From contig RBKR01000016.1 of NCBI GenBank assembly GCA_004835665.1, forward strand, positions 1,279,731 to 1,343,730: DNA of 64,000 nt, written 5' to 3'. Of this stretch, positions 1-11,772 are shown one piece after another. Source of the DNA: Phoma sp. XZ068 (Eukaryota; Ascomycota; Dothideomycetes; Pleosporales; Didymellaceae). How positions within the stretch are numbered: the first letter of the stretch is position 1; each line of letters opens with the position of its first letter. A program made the translations under genes and the position numbers. The notes below the pieces were generated by a model. That model did not search any database and was not told the DNA's origin. It was given only the letters and a program-made list of their open reading frames with translations.

Positions 1-76
1 TCGGTCTGGTGCTATTCTCCCTAGCAACATACATGCGCAACGGCTGTATCATCGCCAGGACGCATGAAGCGTGGAG

Positions 77-475
77 CTACAGCTCCTCGATCCGCCAGCC
101 ACAGGCATTCGTCAGCAGCAGCACATGCTCCGGCGGCATCGAACCTCGAGCGACCGAATTCATCGTTATCGTTTTGTTCGGCGCGACCCTCTCGGCAGGA
201 AGAAAGTGAGCTGGCGTAAACACGACGCCCTTGACGCTGATAGCACCCTCTGGCAATGTCTTGATCGGCACAGCTATGGAATAGTGGGATGCTTCACTAA
301 CGTTGCCGGACATGGCGAACTCTAAATCGTACACCACTGAGGAGATAGGGAAGCTGTAAACGCGCTTTGCAGGAATGATGTCTACGGCACGGATCATAAT
401 GTGCGTGAGGTGGGCAGTGAAAATTGGATTCTGGAGAGCCGGGGTGGCGTGGGAAGGGATTGAGCCCGAGTGCAT
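77..475 (-). CDS. hypothetical protein fragment or exon
   Basis: An open frame of 132 codons reads leftwards from an ATG at 475. I recognise no family. The translation is rich in hydrophobic and beta-type residues and lacks a clear signal peptide, membrane segment or low-complexity bias. It lies about 600 bp downstream of the lipase gene on the same strand. It may be one exon of a gene that continues past the left edge of the window, because neighbouring genes have short introns. Coding status is uncertain. Confidence 0.25.
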   Translation of the reverse strand: MHSGSIPSHATPALQNPIFTAHLTHIMIRAVDIIPAKRVYSFPISSVVYDLEFAMSGNVSEASHYSIAVPIKTLPEGAISVKGVVFTPAHFLPAERVAPNKTITMNSVARGSMPPEHVLLLTNACGWRIEEL

Positions 476-1070
476 GAAGCACAGTTTTCAAAGTCCTCAG
501 AGCGACTGTGCAGCCTAGTTCAAACCTTTCTGCTGACATCACAGATACACATGCTTTCAAAACCCAAGAGGTCCAGAGGGAGTACACTGCACTAACGCGA
601 CTGCGCATTGGTGCACCGATGCTCTCAGCCTGGCACGGACGTGGGGATGCCTTAATTGTGTTTATATTGTTTCGAAACATCCACGTTACTCTGTAAAACA
701 TGATAGGCTCTCAGTTATCTGCTATTGAAGCGATTGAGTCAGCCTTGCGGATGACGATGATGAAGTGTTGCTCGCCCCTCAGCACAGCTAATCGTTCAGT
801 CTCTGTGTTTTTTTGCGGTTTTCAATTGTGCATTTTGCTTCAACAAATAGCACTAGTGGAATTGGTAGTCATGTACATTCAACGCGTAGAAGGTTATAGA
901 ATTACCAGTAGAAAACAACTTAGACCGATGTCGCACCGCTAATGGTGTTCCAGCACCCATGGAGAAATGCCATCATAGCGACCAACGTTGTCAATCTGAT
1001 CCCAATTGCTGCGCCATTGCCTCGTTCCTTCCGGAATCTGCCACCTGCAGCGATATCTACCTATCATCTT
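476..1070. other. intergenic, no gene seen
   Basis: Between the uncertain left ORF and the 3' end of the lipase gene I see only short open frames without recognisable motifs, and no repeat structure. Confidence 0.4.
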
Positions 1071-2978
1071 CTAAGCCGTGTGACAAGGCTCGCGAAGAGA
1101 AGGTACATGAACTTGACTTCGTTCGACTATCTGTGTTAGACAGGACCTACTTCTAGAGCCAACTGTAGGAAAGAAGCCTACCGTATTCTCAGATGTGAAA
1201 ACCCCAATTTGGTCCGCGTGATCTATCGTCACATTTTCTCCAAGGTGCCAGTATCTCCCTTTGGCTCTAACCATGCTCGTCATGTCAAGTCCCGGACCAG
1301 GGAAATGACCGTCTCCATATTGGGCGTTAATAGGTCCAATCATTGACTTGGTGTTCACAATCCCATCATTTCGTTGGTATTCAGCCGATGTAAGGGAACC
1401 CAGGACCTGCAATCTTTGATTGTCCAGTTGGTAACCGCCCATTGCGTAAGCAGGGAGTGCAATCGCTGGTAACACGTCTGCACGAGGAATTTGGCTTCCA
1501 GGATGTGGAATACGAGAGAAGTAGTTCATACTTCCGAGGTGTCTATTGGCGACGTCGGTGAACCATAGCGCAAAGTCCCGGAGTTGTGGAAGGAACGGGA
1601 GTTGCGAAAAGATCTGGAAAACGGCTGGCAAGGTCATGCCCAACACACCAAATGGGTTGAAAACCTGATTAAATGGGAAAAGAGCTAGGAATTCGTTCAC
1701 ATCCTGCTGACTCAGAGTACGATTGGGAAATGGATTCGTTGCACAGAAAGACATCGTAAAGTAGTAGGTGTGCTGTGATGGGCGTGGAGCAAAACTGTTG
1801 AGGTTAGTTACACCCAGGATGCTATTATCGTAAAGTCCGTGGGCGTTTGAATTCCACCACTGTGGGACAAGCCTGGCAAGCCGAGTGTGCATGGCGCTCA
1901 ACGACTCGGCTGGTTGCCTGTAAAATCCCCAATGATCGAGCTGTAGGTCATAGAATCTGGATTCAGGGGAATCAAAAGATGTTGACCAAACCAGCCGCGT
2001 GAGTAGTTCCAGGAAGTTAGGTGGGAAAAGGTTCTGCAGATCAGGCTCTTAACTTGTCGTATTCGGACAGCAGGTCTTAGGAGTCAATTACGTACCTGCA
2101 CCACATCTGTCACAGTCGTCCCTTTGTGAGGCGTTCCGATTGTAACGACTGACGCTACCCAGTCTTGATGATTCTCGGTTGGGAAATACGGACCTGGGAA
2201 CAAATCTATATGCGTTCCTGTGAGCAGCTCTATAAGATAACGAACGCTGTTCCCGCCTTGTGAATGACACATGAAATGGACTGGGCTCTCTTTGCTCCAT
2301 CTCCAGTTCCAATTCGCTGGAACATCACCAAACAGTACAGCCCGCCAAGTGTGCGCCCCTTGCAGGTATCCAAGGGGTGCAGCTGGATGCTGGTTACCGT
2401 ACCTGATGGGTATTCTTGGAGGAGGAGCAACATCAGTAGGAAGGTCAAAACCCCTACTAAGTTATTAGTACATACGAAGAAGGGAAATATACGGTCAAAA
2501 CCTTACCTATCGACCTCGTTGTTGATATTTCTAAGCTGCGTCCAGATCTCGCACGCACGCTCCCGATTGCTCGACAGAGGCCCAGTTTTGACCACAATGA
2601 CCTTGTACCCAGCCTGAGCTAATACTTCAGGTAGGTTCTCAAATCCTCCCCAGTAGTTGATGGTTCCGAAAAGAGGTCTTCCCCAGCCACTAAATCCGGA
2701 CACTAAACCACGAGTTAGTCAAGCTGTCTGATCACTAGATCATGTATAGGCATCTCACCCAACACGATTGGGTCGTCTTGGTTCTGAATCTGGCCTCTCA
2801 TGGAATTTACCACCTCCTTTAGGGCTCGAATTCCATCGTTTCCAGAGCTAATTGGGATATCATCCGGAAAAGGGGCCTCGTGCCCGTGTTCAGAAGTCGT
2901 CCTCGAAGCAGTGGCGAGCTGTCGTGATAGACCTCCCAAGCGCATTTGCATTGAATGGGAAGAGCTTTTCGCCGCCAT
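1071..2978 (-). CDS. family I.5-like triacylglycerol lipase (alpha/beta hydrolase)
   Basis: Four exons (2978-2759, 2702-2507, 2456-2096, 2045-1071) join in frame to 583 codons through three introns of 50-56 bp. The ATG at 2978 sits in AAAACCATGG, better than an upstream in-frame ATG at 3074. Motifs in order follow the Geobacillus/Staphylococcus-type I.5 lipases: SGFSGWGR and FGTINYWGG, GPLSSNRERACE, the nucleophile elbow CHSQGG, TIGTPHKGTT, a lid-side FYDLQLDHWGFYRQP, NDGIVNT near the catalytic Asp, and IDHADQIGV carrying the probable catalytic His. The expected role is hydrolysis of acylglycerols. No clear signal peptide is visible, so secretion is uncertain. A further 51-nt in-frame intron near the C-terminus (GTAGGC to AACACAG) is possible and would drop 17 residues. 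Family call is strong; exact C-terminus is not. Confidence 0.8.
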
Positions 2979-5900
2979 GGTTTTGAAAGTATGTAAAAGA
3001 TGAAGTTGATGAATCTGTTTCTGGGGGTTGTTCACGTACAGATTACTGGCGGAACGTGAAAAAAGGCATCTCATGGCTTTCTATAGGAACAATGGGAGGA
3101 TGTTATATACTGCTTAATCTGACACTGAGCCTTCCAATAGTTGCATCAATCACATGTTGGTGACATTGGACTTCGCGCGCTTTTATTGGTAAGAAGATCT
3201 GGACAAATGCATGGGTCAACGAGCGTATCTACGTTTGCGACGCTGAAGCAGTCCAGCCAAGGCTGGGAATTTCTTTGTCATTGTTCAGCTGGAATGCGAG
3301 GTGTTGAGGGGTAGTCACATAACAATTGTACAAGCGACCTGATTGGCCGATAACCCTCAGCTATAGCTGACCTTGCTTTTGGATTGTTCGGCTATGGTGC
3401 CACTTTCACATTTCATTATATTTGACACTTGAGCAGCTAAAGATTAATGGCCAGCTCTTTGAGGGCCTCAAGCGATGATGCGGAGACCTGCTCTATCATA
3501 TACGTTTCCAGTAGTCTATGTATGTATTCACACGTGAAGGCGAACTGAGTGACGCAAGGAAACTTTTAGGACCATGCATACTCTCTCTACCTCTCCCGAT
3601 TGGCGACTTGCATGCTGCAAGTTCTTCTTTTCCTGAGACGCTCTGCTCATTGCCTTTGGAGATCTACAAATGTTCTGTTTATCTTGTGAAGCTGAGCAGG
3701 AAACAAAGAGAATCATTGAAGGAGGCACTCAGGATCATGATTCCACTGTCCAAACTTCCGGTACATCCAAGAATGACCAACAAAGCCCGGATGAACACCG
3801 ACGCCAAGAAATTAATCAGCACCAGACAGTGCAGAGCAGTCGTCATCGTTTTGGAATGTAAACTTTGCTTATTGGCAGTGGGGTAATCAAGGGTATGGGC
3901 GAAATGTTCAAAAAGACCCCGCTCACGAGTGTGACAGCGTCAAAGGTGCCGATGCTGACGAGTTCATCCCGTACCAAGCCCAAGAACCGTGCTGGGGTAG
4001 ATTGGACACTAAATTATTAGAAGAGTCGTGGAGGCTTACATGTCCTGTAGTGCGGAATAATCCGGTATAATAAGTTAGTGATGTATGGTTACCACAATTT
4101 CTGGATGAAGTGGGTGGTGTAGGTTACTTCCTGGTTAGGCGATATTAAATGAACTCATCTGCATATTGAGCTGCCATTCGTTTATGGTAGACAGAATCGA
4201 AGGGTGGCTTCAATCCGGTGGCCCTCGAAGCAGATAGACGCTTATGCATAGTAACAGAAGATGAGTTTTCGTGTGCGGCCAGAACATATTAAGGAAGACC
4301 AGCAGACCTGGGCTCTCTTCTATTCCAGTTTCAAGACAAGCCTGGTTGGTGACGAGTTGTACGCCGTATCTGTTCATGGAGGATTGAATGAGTGCGTTTC
4401 CCCTCTGTAGAGGATCATGTTCCTCCTACACCCGCTTAACATGGCTGCTCACATTATGTTCGAGCAGCCGCTGTTGAGCACATACGATACGATATACATC
4501 CGCGAGCACGGTGAGTTTAGCTGGTTTATTAGGATCAGCATGATCGGCGTGATCTGCGACAAGATTGATAGCGCTAGTGGACAGGATTCATGCAGCCCGG
4601 TGAGTCTGCGTAGCAGCCATCGCATGTCAAAACGTCACAGTTTCTCCCGCAGCTATGTACGTATCTCGCCTGCTTGATAAAAAGGCGATGTTCATGTTCA
4701 TACTTAAAGCACGGCCCAGTATCATCAGTGCTCTCATGTCAATAACTGACTTGCCCTCTTCCCAGTACCAGTGTTAGGTCACTTGGCCATACGATGGACG
4801 AGGCTCGTTTATTCAGAAGCTGCCTGTTTGGTCCCTCCGCGGTTGGTCTGTCACAACGTGCGACCATGCGTGTACCGGGCCAGTGGCGACGAAGCAGTAA
4901 GTGATGGCTCTGCTTGAAGTCATACCACCAGTTTTTATTGATAGAGAGGGGTAATTTACTTCTCTAGATGCCCTGAGTCACCGACTAGGACTTGGACAGT
5001 TGTTATGTCTTCGATCTGCTGATACCAGAGAGCATACAAAGAGGATGTTGGTTGGTAAAAGCTCATTTGCTGTATTGAGCTGATCGCAAATATCCTATGG
5101 TATTTGTAATACCCTATATACTGCATCTTGCTTCTGTTGCTCGATATAAGTCTCGCAGTGGCTCGGAATGGTTGCCTTATAGTATCGGTACCGCATTGGC
5201 TAAACTTGATCTTGCCTACCCGCGTAACTTTTGCACCTACCTAAGAATCTCTGCTATAATTAGCTCTAACGACTTCCTTTGTTTCTGAATAAGGAGCTGT
5301 AAAGAACTCGTTGCGTATAACAATCAAAATTATAGAAATGAACTCCTCATAGTCAAAGTTGTACTTGTAGTGGTTGGGTTGCAAAGCTTTGTAATAGGGT
5401 ATATAATTGAGACATGCGGACAGGGAAAGCTATATTGTCATCTAATTATTAACCGCTACTGTAGTCACTGCTACTTGTACCGTTTTGTACATCACTCCCT
5501 TTTTCATATTCGTAGCCTATATAGTATCAGTTCAGCGACGACTATAGAGAACTAATACTCTATAAGCAGAAACATTGTTAATCTAAACATAGCTGCGGTG
5601 AGAGCAATCTAAGTTTATCTCCAACTTGTCGCCTACATCATACCTGCCAACTGTACTCCCAATAACTCGTAACTTGGCTCTGCTTCTCCTGTTAATACCT
5701 TGATTGTCTCTCATCCTTTCTAGTAATCACAACAATTGTCTCTTCCTTGTTAAGTCCAGGTTCATGCAGATATAAACCCGCTGTTAGACCTAAAGAATGA
5801 GGAAGCCCTTTTTATCTTAATGTCTCTGTAATGTTGGTGGCTAAATAGTCAGACTTGGTAACATTGACAGAATGTCATGAGATGTAAGTAATACTAGGAT

Positions 5901-6808
5901 AATGTTGGATGTGTTTGTTATTCTTATTACTAAAATCAGTACTTACACTATACAGTACCTAAGAGTACTTCTCATATAATTTCAGAGTTGCAATTTAATC
6001 AACAATATCTATTATGGATACTATTGAGTATGCATGGATTTAGAGAGACTGCTGCTATCCGGGCTTCTTTCCTGGTGTTGTGCCAGCTTGCTGCGCCGAG
6101 AGAACCTTGATACTCTTAATATTGCCTCAAGCACTCTTAGAGGTGACTTATACTCACTTTCTCATGTAGAGTCCTCTATTACCACGTGGATATTTGAGTC
6201 GTTGATAATCACGGGCGGTTGTTGCTAATCTACCTCGGCATTACCTAAGTAGCTATTGCAGGAGCCTTGCCTGCCTTCCCAAGCACCAGCCGAGTACTTC
6301 ATGTGAGTGGCTCCGATTGCAGAACCTGGTGATATTGATAATGAAGCGCGATGATCAATAAGTAAGGTGTTGTGCTGGGGTACGCAGGACTTGTTCGGCC
6401 AACCTTACCATAGGTACCCAAATACAAGGTAGCCACCTTGGTATTTTAAATGCAGACCGGGGTCTGCATGTGCGCCCCGACCTCGGGCTTTCCTGTGGAT
6501 ATTATTATTGCACGCTTCCATGTCAAGGCAGACGATGATCGCCTAGGCCTGTCGCGTTGAGCCAATACAATGACACGAGGCTAAGACGCCAAGCGATGAG
6601 CTGAACGCGACAGACCCGAACCAACTCATCACGGGTAAGCTTACTCAAGGATTAGCGCAGTAGGAAGCGCAATTATACCGTACTTGCAGTGGCAGACATC
6701 ACCTTTTCTCTATCCATATGTGAGCTTCTTAACGGCGGATCGTCGACAAATCCCAGTGCGCTCTGCGCAGCCTTTTGCAAACTACTTGTATTGACATTTC
6801 CAGTCACC
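2979..6808. other. long gene-poor region, probably decayed repeats
   Basis: Nearly 4 kb without a supportable gene. The largest frames (3518-3886 +, 4417-4677 +) have no motifs. Base composition turns AT-richer from about 4900 to 6240, with many short frames and frequent stops, which suggests old degraded repeat DNA, but I could not identify an element or terminal repeats. The final 150 bp are the promoter region of the next gene. Confidence 0.45.
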
Positions 6809-8578
6809 ATGGGCTGTGGATCGAGCAAAGAAGCCGCCGGCAACACCCAGCCTGCGAGACTTCACAAGCATCCAGACCAACCCAGTAGCCATCAGGAGAA
6901 AGTACAGCCGCCGCAACCACAACCGCAACATTCCCAATTTCCTCAGGCTTCCCAAGCGACTGGATATACGGTGCAGTCGCAACCCGGATCGTGGCCAAAG
7001 GTGATCGCATTAGGCACGATTCCTGTTTCGGTTTATATCTATCCTCACACCGTGAGAACTAGCCAGGAGCAGAGACCTTGTTGGTCATATATCTCCCGAG
7101 GGCTCGAGAGCGCATCCCAGCCGGACATTGTGTTCACCATCGCACGTCGGGCCAACGAACATGTGGAGGCATGTCCCGAAGCACCACTCGAATGGATCAA
7201 GACTGTCTACGCCATTGCTAATAGTGGGTTACCCCTGGAAACAGGGCAGCTGGTTGAGCTGGTATTCGACAGCGGTGCCGCGTATCTGAAAATCAACCAG
7301 GTCATGGTCGTACAAAACGCGCAGAGCTGGCAAAGCATGAGTCGCTTTGGATCACTGTGTCATGGTATCCCTCTCTCCAGCTCTATTTTCGACCTTCCCA
7401 CTGGAGTTGTGCCGCCCTCTGCCCATCATGTTATCGCGCTGACACCCGAAGAGACTGCCGTAGCAAATCAATTTGGCGTCACGCGCGTGGTTGGGCATCT
7501 TGGACTCTCTGTGCGCTGGTTTCCCTATCCGCCGTGGATTGATAGAGATAGGGGCGATGTAACAAATATGGCAGACCAGGCTGGTAGCGTCAGAATTGGC
7601 GTTCCGATTGCGCGCATGTATGGACTGAATGCAATGTTTGCGGACGATGATATCGTACTCACGATCCCACCGAACGAAGAGTTGAGGAAGTCTTTGCGAG
7701 AATATATCACGAACCTGACGGCGGAATCTGCCGCTGGCTTTGAATCTTTTATGGTGGAGGAGGCTGACAGCGGACTTTTGTGGAAGAAAGGTCAAAAGGG
7801 AGCAATGGGATATGCGTCGGACTGGTGAGGACGATGGACGCTCATGAATTGCTCAAATTTTGCTAATCCTGGCCACAGTAATTCGATGAGACGTCTCAAT
7901 CTTGGATTCCTCATGTTTGCTCCGCAACAAGCAGATGACTCTTGCATAATGGCTGAGGACGGTTATGGCGGTGAGTTTGCCATCGACTGCATTGTAACAT
8001 CGTCTAATTTCACAGTCCTCATCCGCGACAGTACTTGGGAACTCATTCGAGATGCTATCCGGAATACTCGAGACATCACCGTGCCTCTTAGAGATGATAA
8101 GAGGTTCATTATTCAGTGGAAGCACACAGTGTACCACAACCCAATAGACGGCGGCAGTTATACAGCATCCTGGCGCACTTACAACCCATCCGTCCCCGCT
8201 AGGCCTAGCGACACGCATGTCAACATGGCACAGATCGTGTTTCTAGTTGAGCCTCCGACTGGCGCTATCAGTACCCAGGAACTTTCCGAATACATAAAGG
8301 CGATCGTAAATATCGTAGAAGACCAGACGCCAGTGCAACCACTTTCAGCACCGCCCGGCTCCACCCATCCGGGCCGTCAGGCAGTCGTTGAACTTCAACT
8401 GCCAAAATGCGAGGGATGGTTGAAGATGACAGCCTATCCGAGCCTAGATGGAATTGACGTGCAGAGCATAATGCAGAGGATTGCAAACTTGCCCGCACCG
8501 GAGGCAAGGTCGGAGGCTAAATTGCAACTGTATCTGGATCTGTGGGGTTACCAGGGCCCGACTGCGCAGTTCGCATAG
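6809..8578 (+). CDS. N-myristoylation-type protein, possibly DUF3480-like
   Basis: The frame opens at 6689, but the ATG at 6809 lies in CAGTCACCATGG and begins MGCGSSK, a textbook N-myristoylation plus palmitoylation signal, so I take it as the start. An intron at 7825-7878 (54 bp) joins the first exon to 7879-8578; a second 45-nt intron at 7971-8015 has good splice signals and is frame-neutral. The product is about 557-571 residues. A Gln/Pro-rich linker follows the N-terminus. The segment with PCWSYISRGLES and QPDIVF then recalls the DUF3480 domain found at the C-terminus of SARA/ZFYVE9-type endosomal proteins; this is from memory and needs a profile search. Expected location is the cytoplasmic face of a membrane. 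It is convergent with the HET gene. Confidence 0.55.
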
Positions 8579-8762
8579 TCGAAGCAGAATGATATGTTCA
8601 ATTTTTGATATTGTTGGTGAATTGATGCCGCGCAGCAGTGGGCCTGTTTTCAATTGTAAATTGGTATCTTTTGAAGCCAAAATTCATCTCTTACGCTTCC
8701 GCTGGCCAACTAATTCAACAAGCTTGATTCTTAGCCTACATTAAAAAACCATGTAAATTTAT

Positions 8763-11317
8763 CTATATGATGTATATGGGAGAACCCGCCCACCGAAAGA
8801 TAAGCTTTTCACGTAGGTGCAGCAAGCCCACACGTCGATAATGATCTGCCCTTCCTCGCACCGGTTTTAGGACCAGACATGTTTCCGTAGATAGTATTAC
8901 CACCATGACAATTTCGCCCACTTCCACCTCGGCGGGATCCGTTTTCGCCAAACACAGCGGAATGTCCAGGGAACACTCCACATCTATCGCTGGCTGATCC
9001 ACTCTGCGGCCATGAGTGGAATCGTTGCTTTCCTCAGCCGCGTCCACGCTCAGCACAGCGTAAGTTAGTACATCTCTCTCACCCTGTAGCTTCGCCGTAA
9101 GGCTCGAATCAAACGCATCTGGCTCGATCTTCGCCCTCTCCTTGGCCATCTTCTCGGCCGGTAGCTCATCTCGTTCCTTCACGACTAACGCACGAACCAC
9201 GGCCTCAGCCCCAGGCGCCGATATCTTGAGTACCCCATCTTTAACTCTTCCTCGGGGATCCAGCCCCTCTGGGGTGACAGATGCGTCTAGAATGCGCGCT
9301 ACGGGCTTCGTTGGGAAATTACTGAAATGGAAGTTTGTCTCCACAAAGTGAATTGGCGACTCTATTGACGCCCAGGACCAAGTCGGCGCTCGGTAACGGG
9401 CCGGTCGATATGCCATCGAAGTCTCCCGGTTTGAATGCGAGGTAGGGATAGGGTACCAATGTAATGATTCTAGCAGAATTGATCGCCAAAGTCCCGCGAG
9501 GTATATGTCTTTGCGCGTTGACGTGATGCCGGAGAGGGCCGGCAGCCGGTCGTGCACGTTGGTTATGTCTAAACTGGTGTACGACTCGATCAGGGCGCAA
9601 TATGCTTCAAATTCAGCGGCGCGGCGAGGAATGGGCTTGGGCTTGGGTATATCTTTGTGTCGTTTGTAAGTCTCTGCTGCTGGTAGCGGGAAGTGCAGCT
9701 GGCCTTGCAATACGGCGTGCGACTTCCGCCACCGCGTCTCCCAATCGTATGAGAGAGAACGAGCTTTCCAGCCACTGCACTCACATGCTACGTAGGATTT
9801 GCACTCGAAATAGAGCTCGCCCGAGGCAAAATGCACGTTGCGCGAGCTAAGGATCTGCTCTTGGAACACCCAGGCTCTTCTTAGGAGCGGCTCTTTCGGC
9901 TCGCGGCGGCTGTAGAGGCCATGAGGAATCTTTAACTGTATATTGAATGTCTTCATACAGCCTTCGCGATCGTGACCTGTCTCAAAATATGGGAGCCAAA
10001 GATTGGGGTTGCGGATCTGTCTGCCGGTCGAAAGAAGGGTCCAGGGATCATTTGGTCGAGAGGAGAAGCATCCACCCGCTCCGTCTGCACTACTCGATGC
10101 CGAGATGGTTAGCTGTGAGTCGGTAAAGATCTGAGCCATTCTAGATGCATGGTATTCCCAGTCTTGGAAACTGTCTTGCAGGATACATAGCGCATCTATC
10201 CATATATAGCGGAAGCCTAGTTTCCATGCCACCATGATAGAATCCTGAAAAGTTTTCGAGAGTGCATCCCAGGGTATCCCATTCTTCAATTGGTCAATGT
10301 TTGATGAAAGCAGTCTAATGATGGGTTTGTGACCCCAGCAGTGGCTTAGCGACACGTATGCTGCCCTCTTGCCATTTGTCTCGATTACCTTTGCTCGCTT
10401 GTTCGAAATGTCGAGGACTCGAGTAGGGAGCTCCGATTCTGGGGGAATGGCGCAATATTCATGCTCCTCTGAGCACCTTTGCAGCCATTCTTTGATTTGT
10501 CGGATGGACCCGTAAGATGAGGTATCCATGATTCTTTTCCTCTCGTTGGCAACCCTGAGCTTGTCCCATGGTTGAAGTTTGGCTTCCTCGGCAACTATGC
10601 GACAAATTAGCGACGTTAAGTGAATCTAGCGACCACGATTGCTCGCGTACCCTCGTCTCTGAAAGTCAGAGTGAAAGATTCCCCGTTGAACTCGTCGAAG
10701 CTAACAATCATGCCCTGGGTGTCAGACAATAATTTGGACTTCCCTTTCATCTTCTGCCTAATCCGAACTTTCTTGGTGTTGTACCTCGGGAAAATCATGT
10801 CCGCAAAGTGTCTAACACCAGCACAGATTACCCGGCAAGTGTTGCAGCCTTTCTCAGCCGCGCCCTCGATCTCTGCCAGGTCGAATCCCGCTTCCCTCTC
10901 TCCTTCATTAACAATCGCCCAGCAGTAATTGCATCTGGTGCGATAGAACCTAGCTAAAGCCATAGCTACACCGCCCTCACTAAACTCCTTCTCCTTTGGC
11001 GGCGGCGATGGTACACGCCGGATATCCTGTGGTCGGGGAGTGACGCCAAATAATATGCTCGAACCTTCGTATCCTGCATCTCGCATCCTCTGCATCCATT
11101 CGGAGAATGTGATTGATTCATCTCCATTAATGAAGAGGCGGTAGTCTGGCTGAGTTTCGGATGGCATTCCAGGAACGTAGAAGATAGAATTTGGTCCTTC
11201 TTGCCCTTCTTCCATAATGTTGCCAGTATGAATATCACGTTGACGTCCATGAAGATCGGTGATCCGTAGTAAAGCCACAGTTTCCTCCAACCCATCCGTG
11301 TCGCCTATGGTATCCAT
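8763..11317 (-). CDS. HET-domain heterokaryon incompatibility protein
   Basis: Two exons (11317-10651 and 10594-8763) join through a 56-bp intron to 832 codons. The N-terminal third has a cysteine pattern (CNYCW, then GCNTC) typical of the leader of fungal HET proteins. The HET domain itself follows, with AYVSLSHCWG, the W-D-A-L-S-K-T-F-Q-D segment, LGFRYIWIDALCILQD, and the hydrophobic ISASSS stretch. HET proteins trigger regulated cell death when allelic or non-allelic partners differ at hyphal fusion. The gene is divergent from a patatin/ankyrin gene with only 455 bp between the starts, which suggests shared control and a possible functional pairing. No frame break or missing block is seen. 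Confidence 0.88.
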
Positions 11318-11772
11318 TTCGCCTCGGTCTGTATTGCTTGGAAAAAGTGAACAATGAATAAGTAGGAAGGAGGAGGAATGGGGTTCTAGCAGCGGGTGAT
11401 ACCGGCCTTCAATTGCCCCTTGGCCGATTAGCCTGATGATGACACCGATGGCGAGGTGGAAGTATGCTATGGTACGACACCACTCAGACTGAAAGTATTT
11501 CAGTCAATACAACTATTAGATCCCCGATCCTCTGGTGGACCATTCGCGAGCCCCGCAATGCTGCTGCTCAAGCGTCGCTCAGCTGCTCTCTAGTGGCGTC
11601 GCAAATTGCATGCCAAGTTCTGCCACATGAGTAAACGCAGCTCGCTAAACTCTTTTCGCTTATGCACGTCTCAGCCCGCTCGCATCCAGCCGCGCCTTGT
11701 GAAATAGAATCTCATTGTTTCGCAACGCTGGAATCTGCCCACTTGAATCTCCTTAGCGTAGATTTGCGCAAG
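11318..11772. promoter_or_regulatory. shared divergent promoter of HET and patatin/ankyrin genes
   Basis: The 455 bp between the two start codons contain no open frame of note. The region must hold both core promoters. I see no confident TATA box or known factor site. Confidence 0.5.

Noticed and set aside
4900..6240. A degraded retrotransposon on the minus strand.
   Set aside because: Composition is suggestive, but I found no terminal repeats, target duplication or convincing reverse-transcriptase motif.
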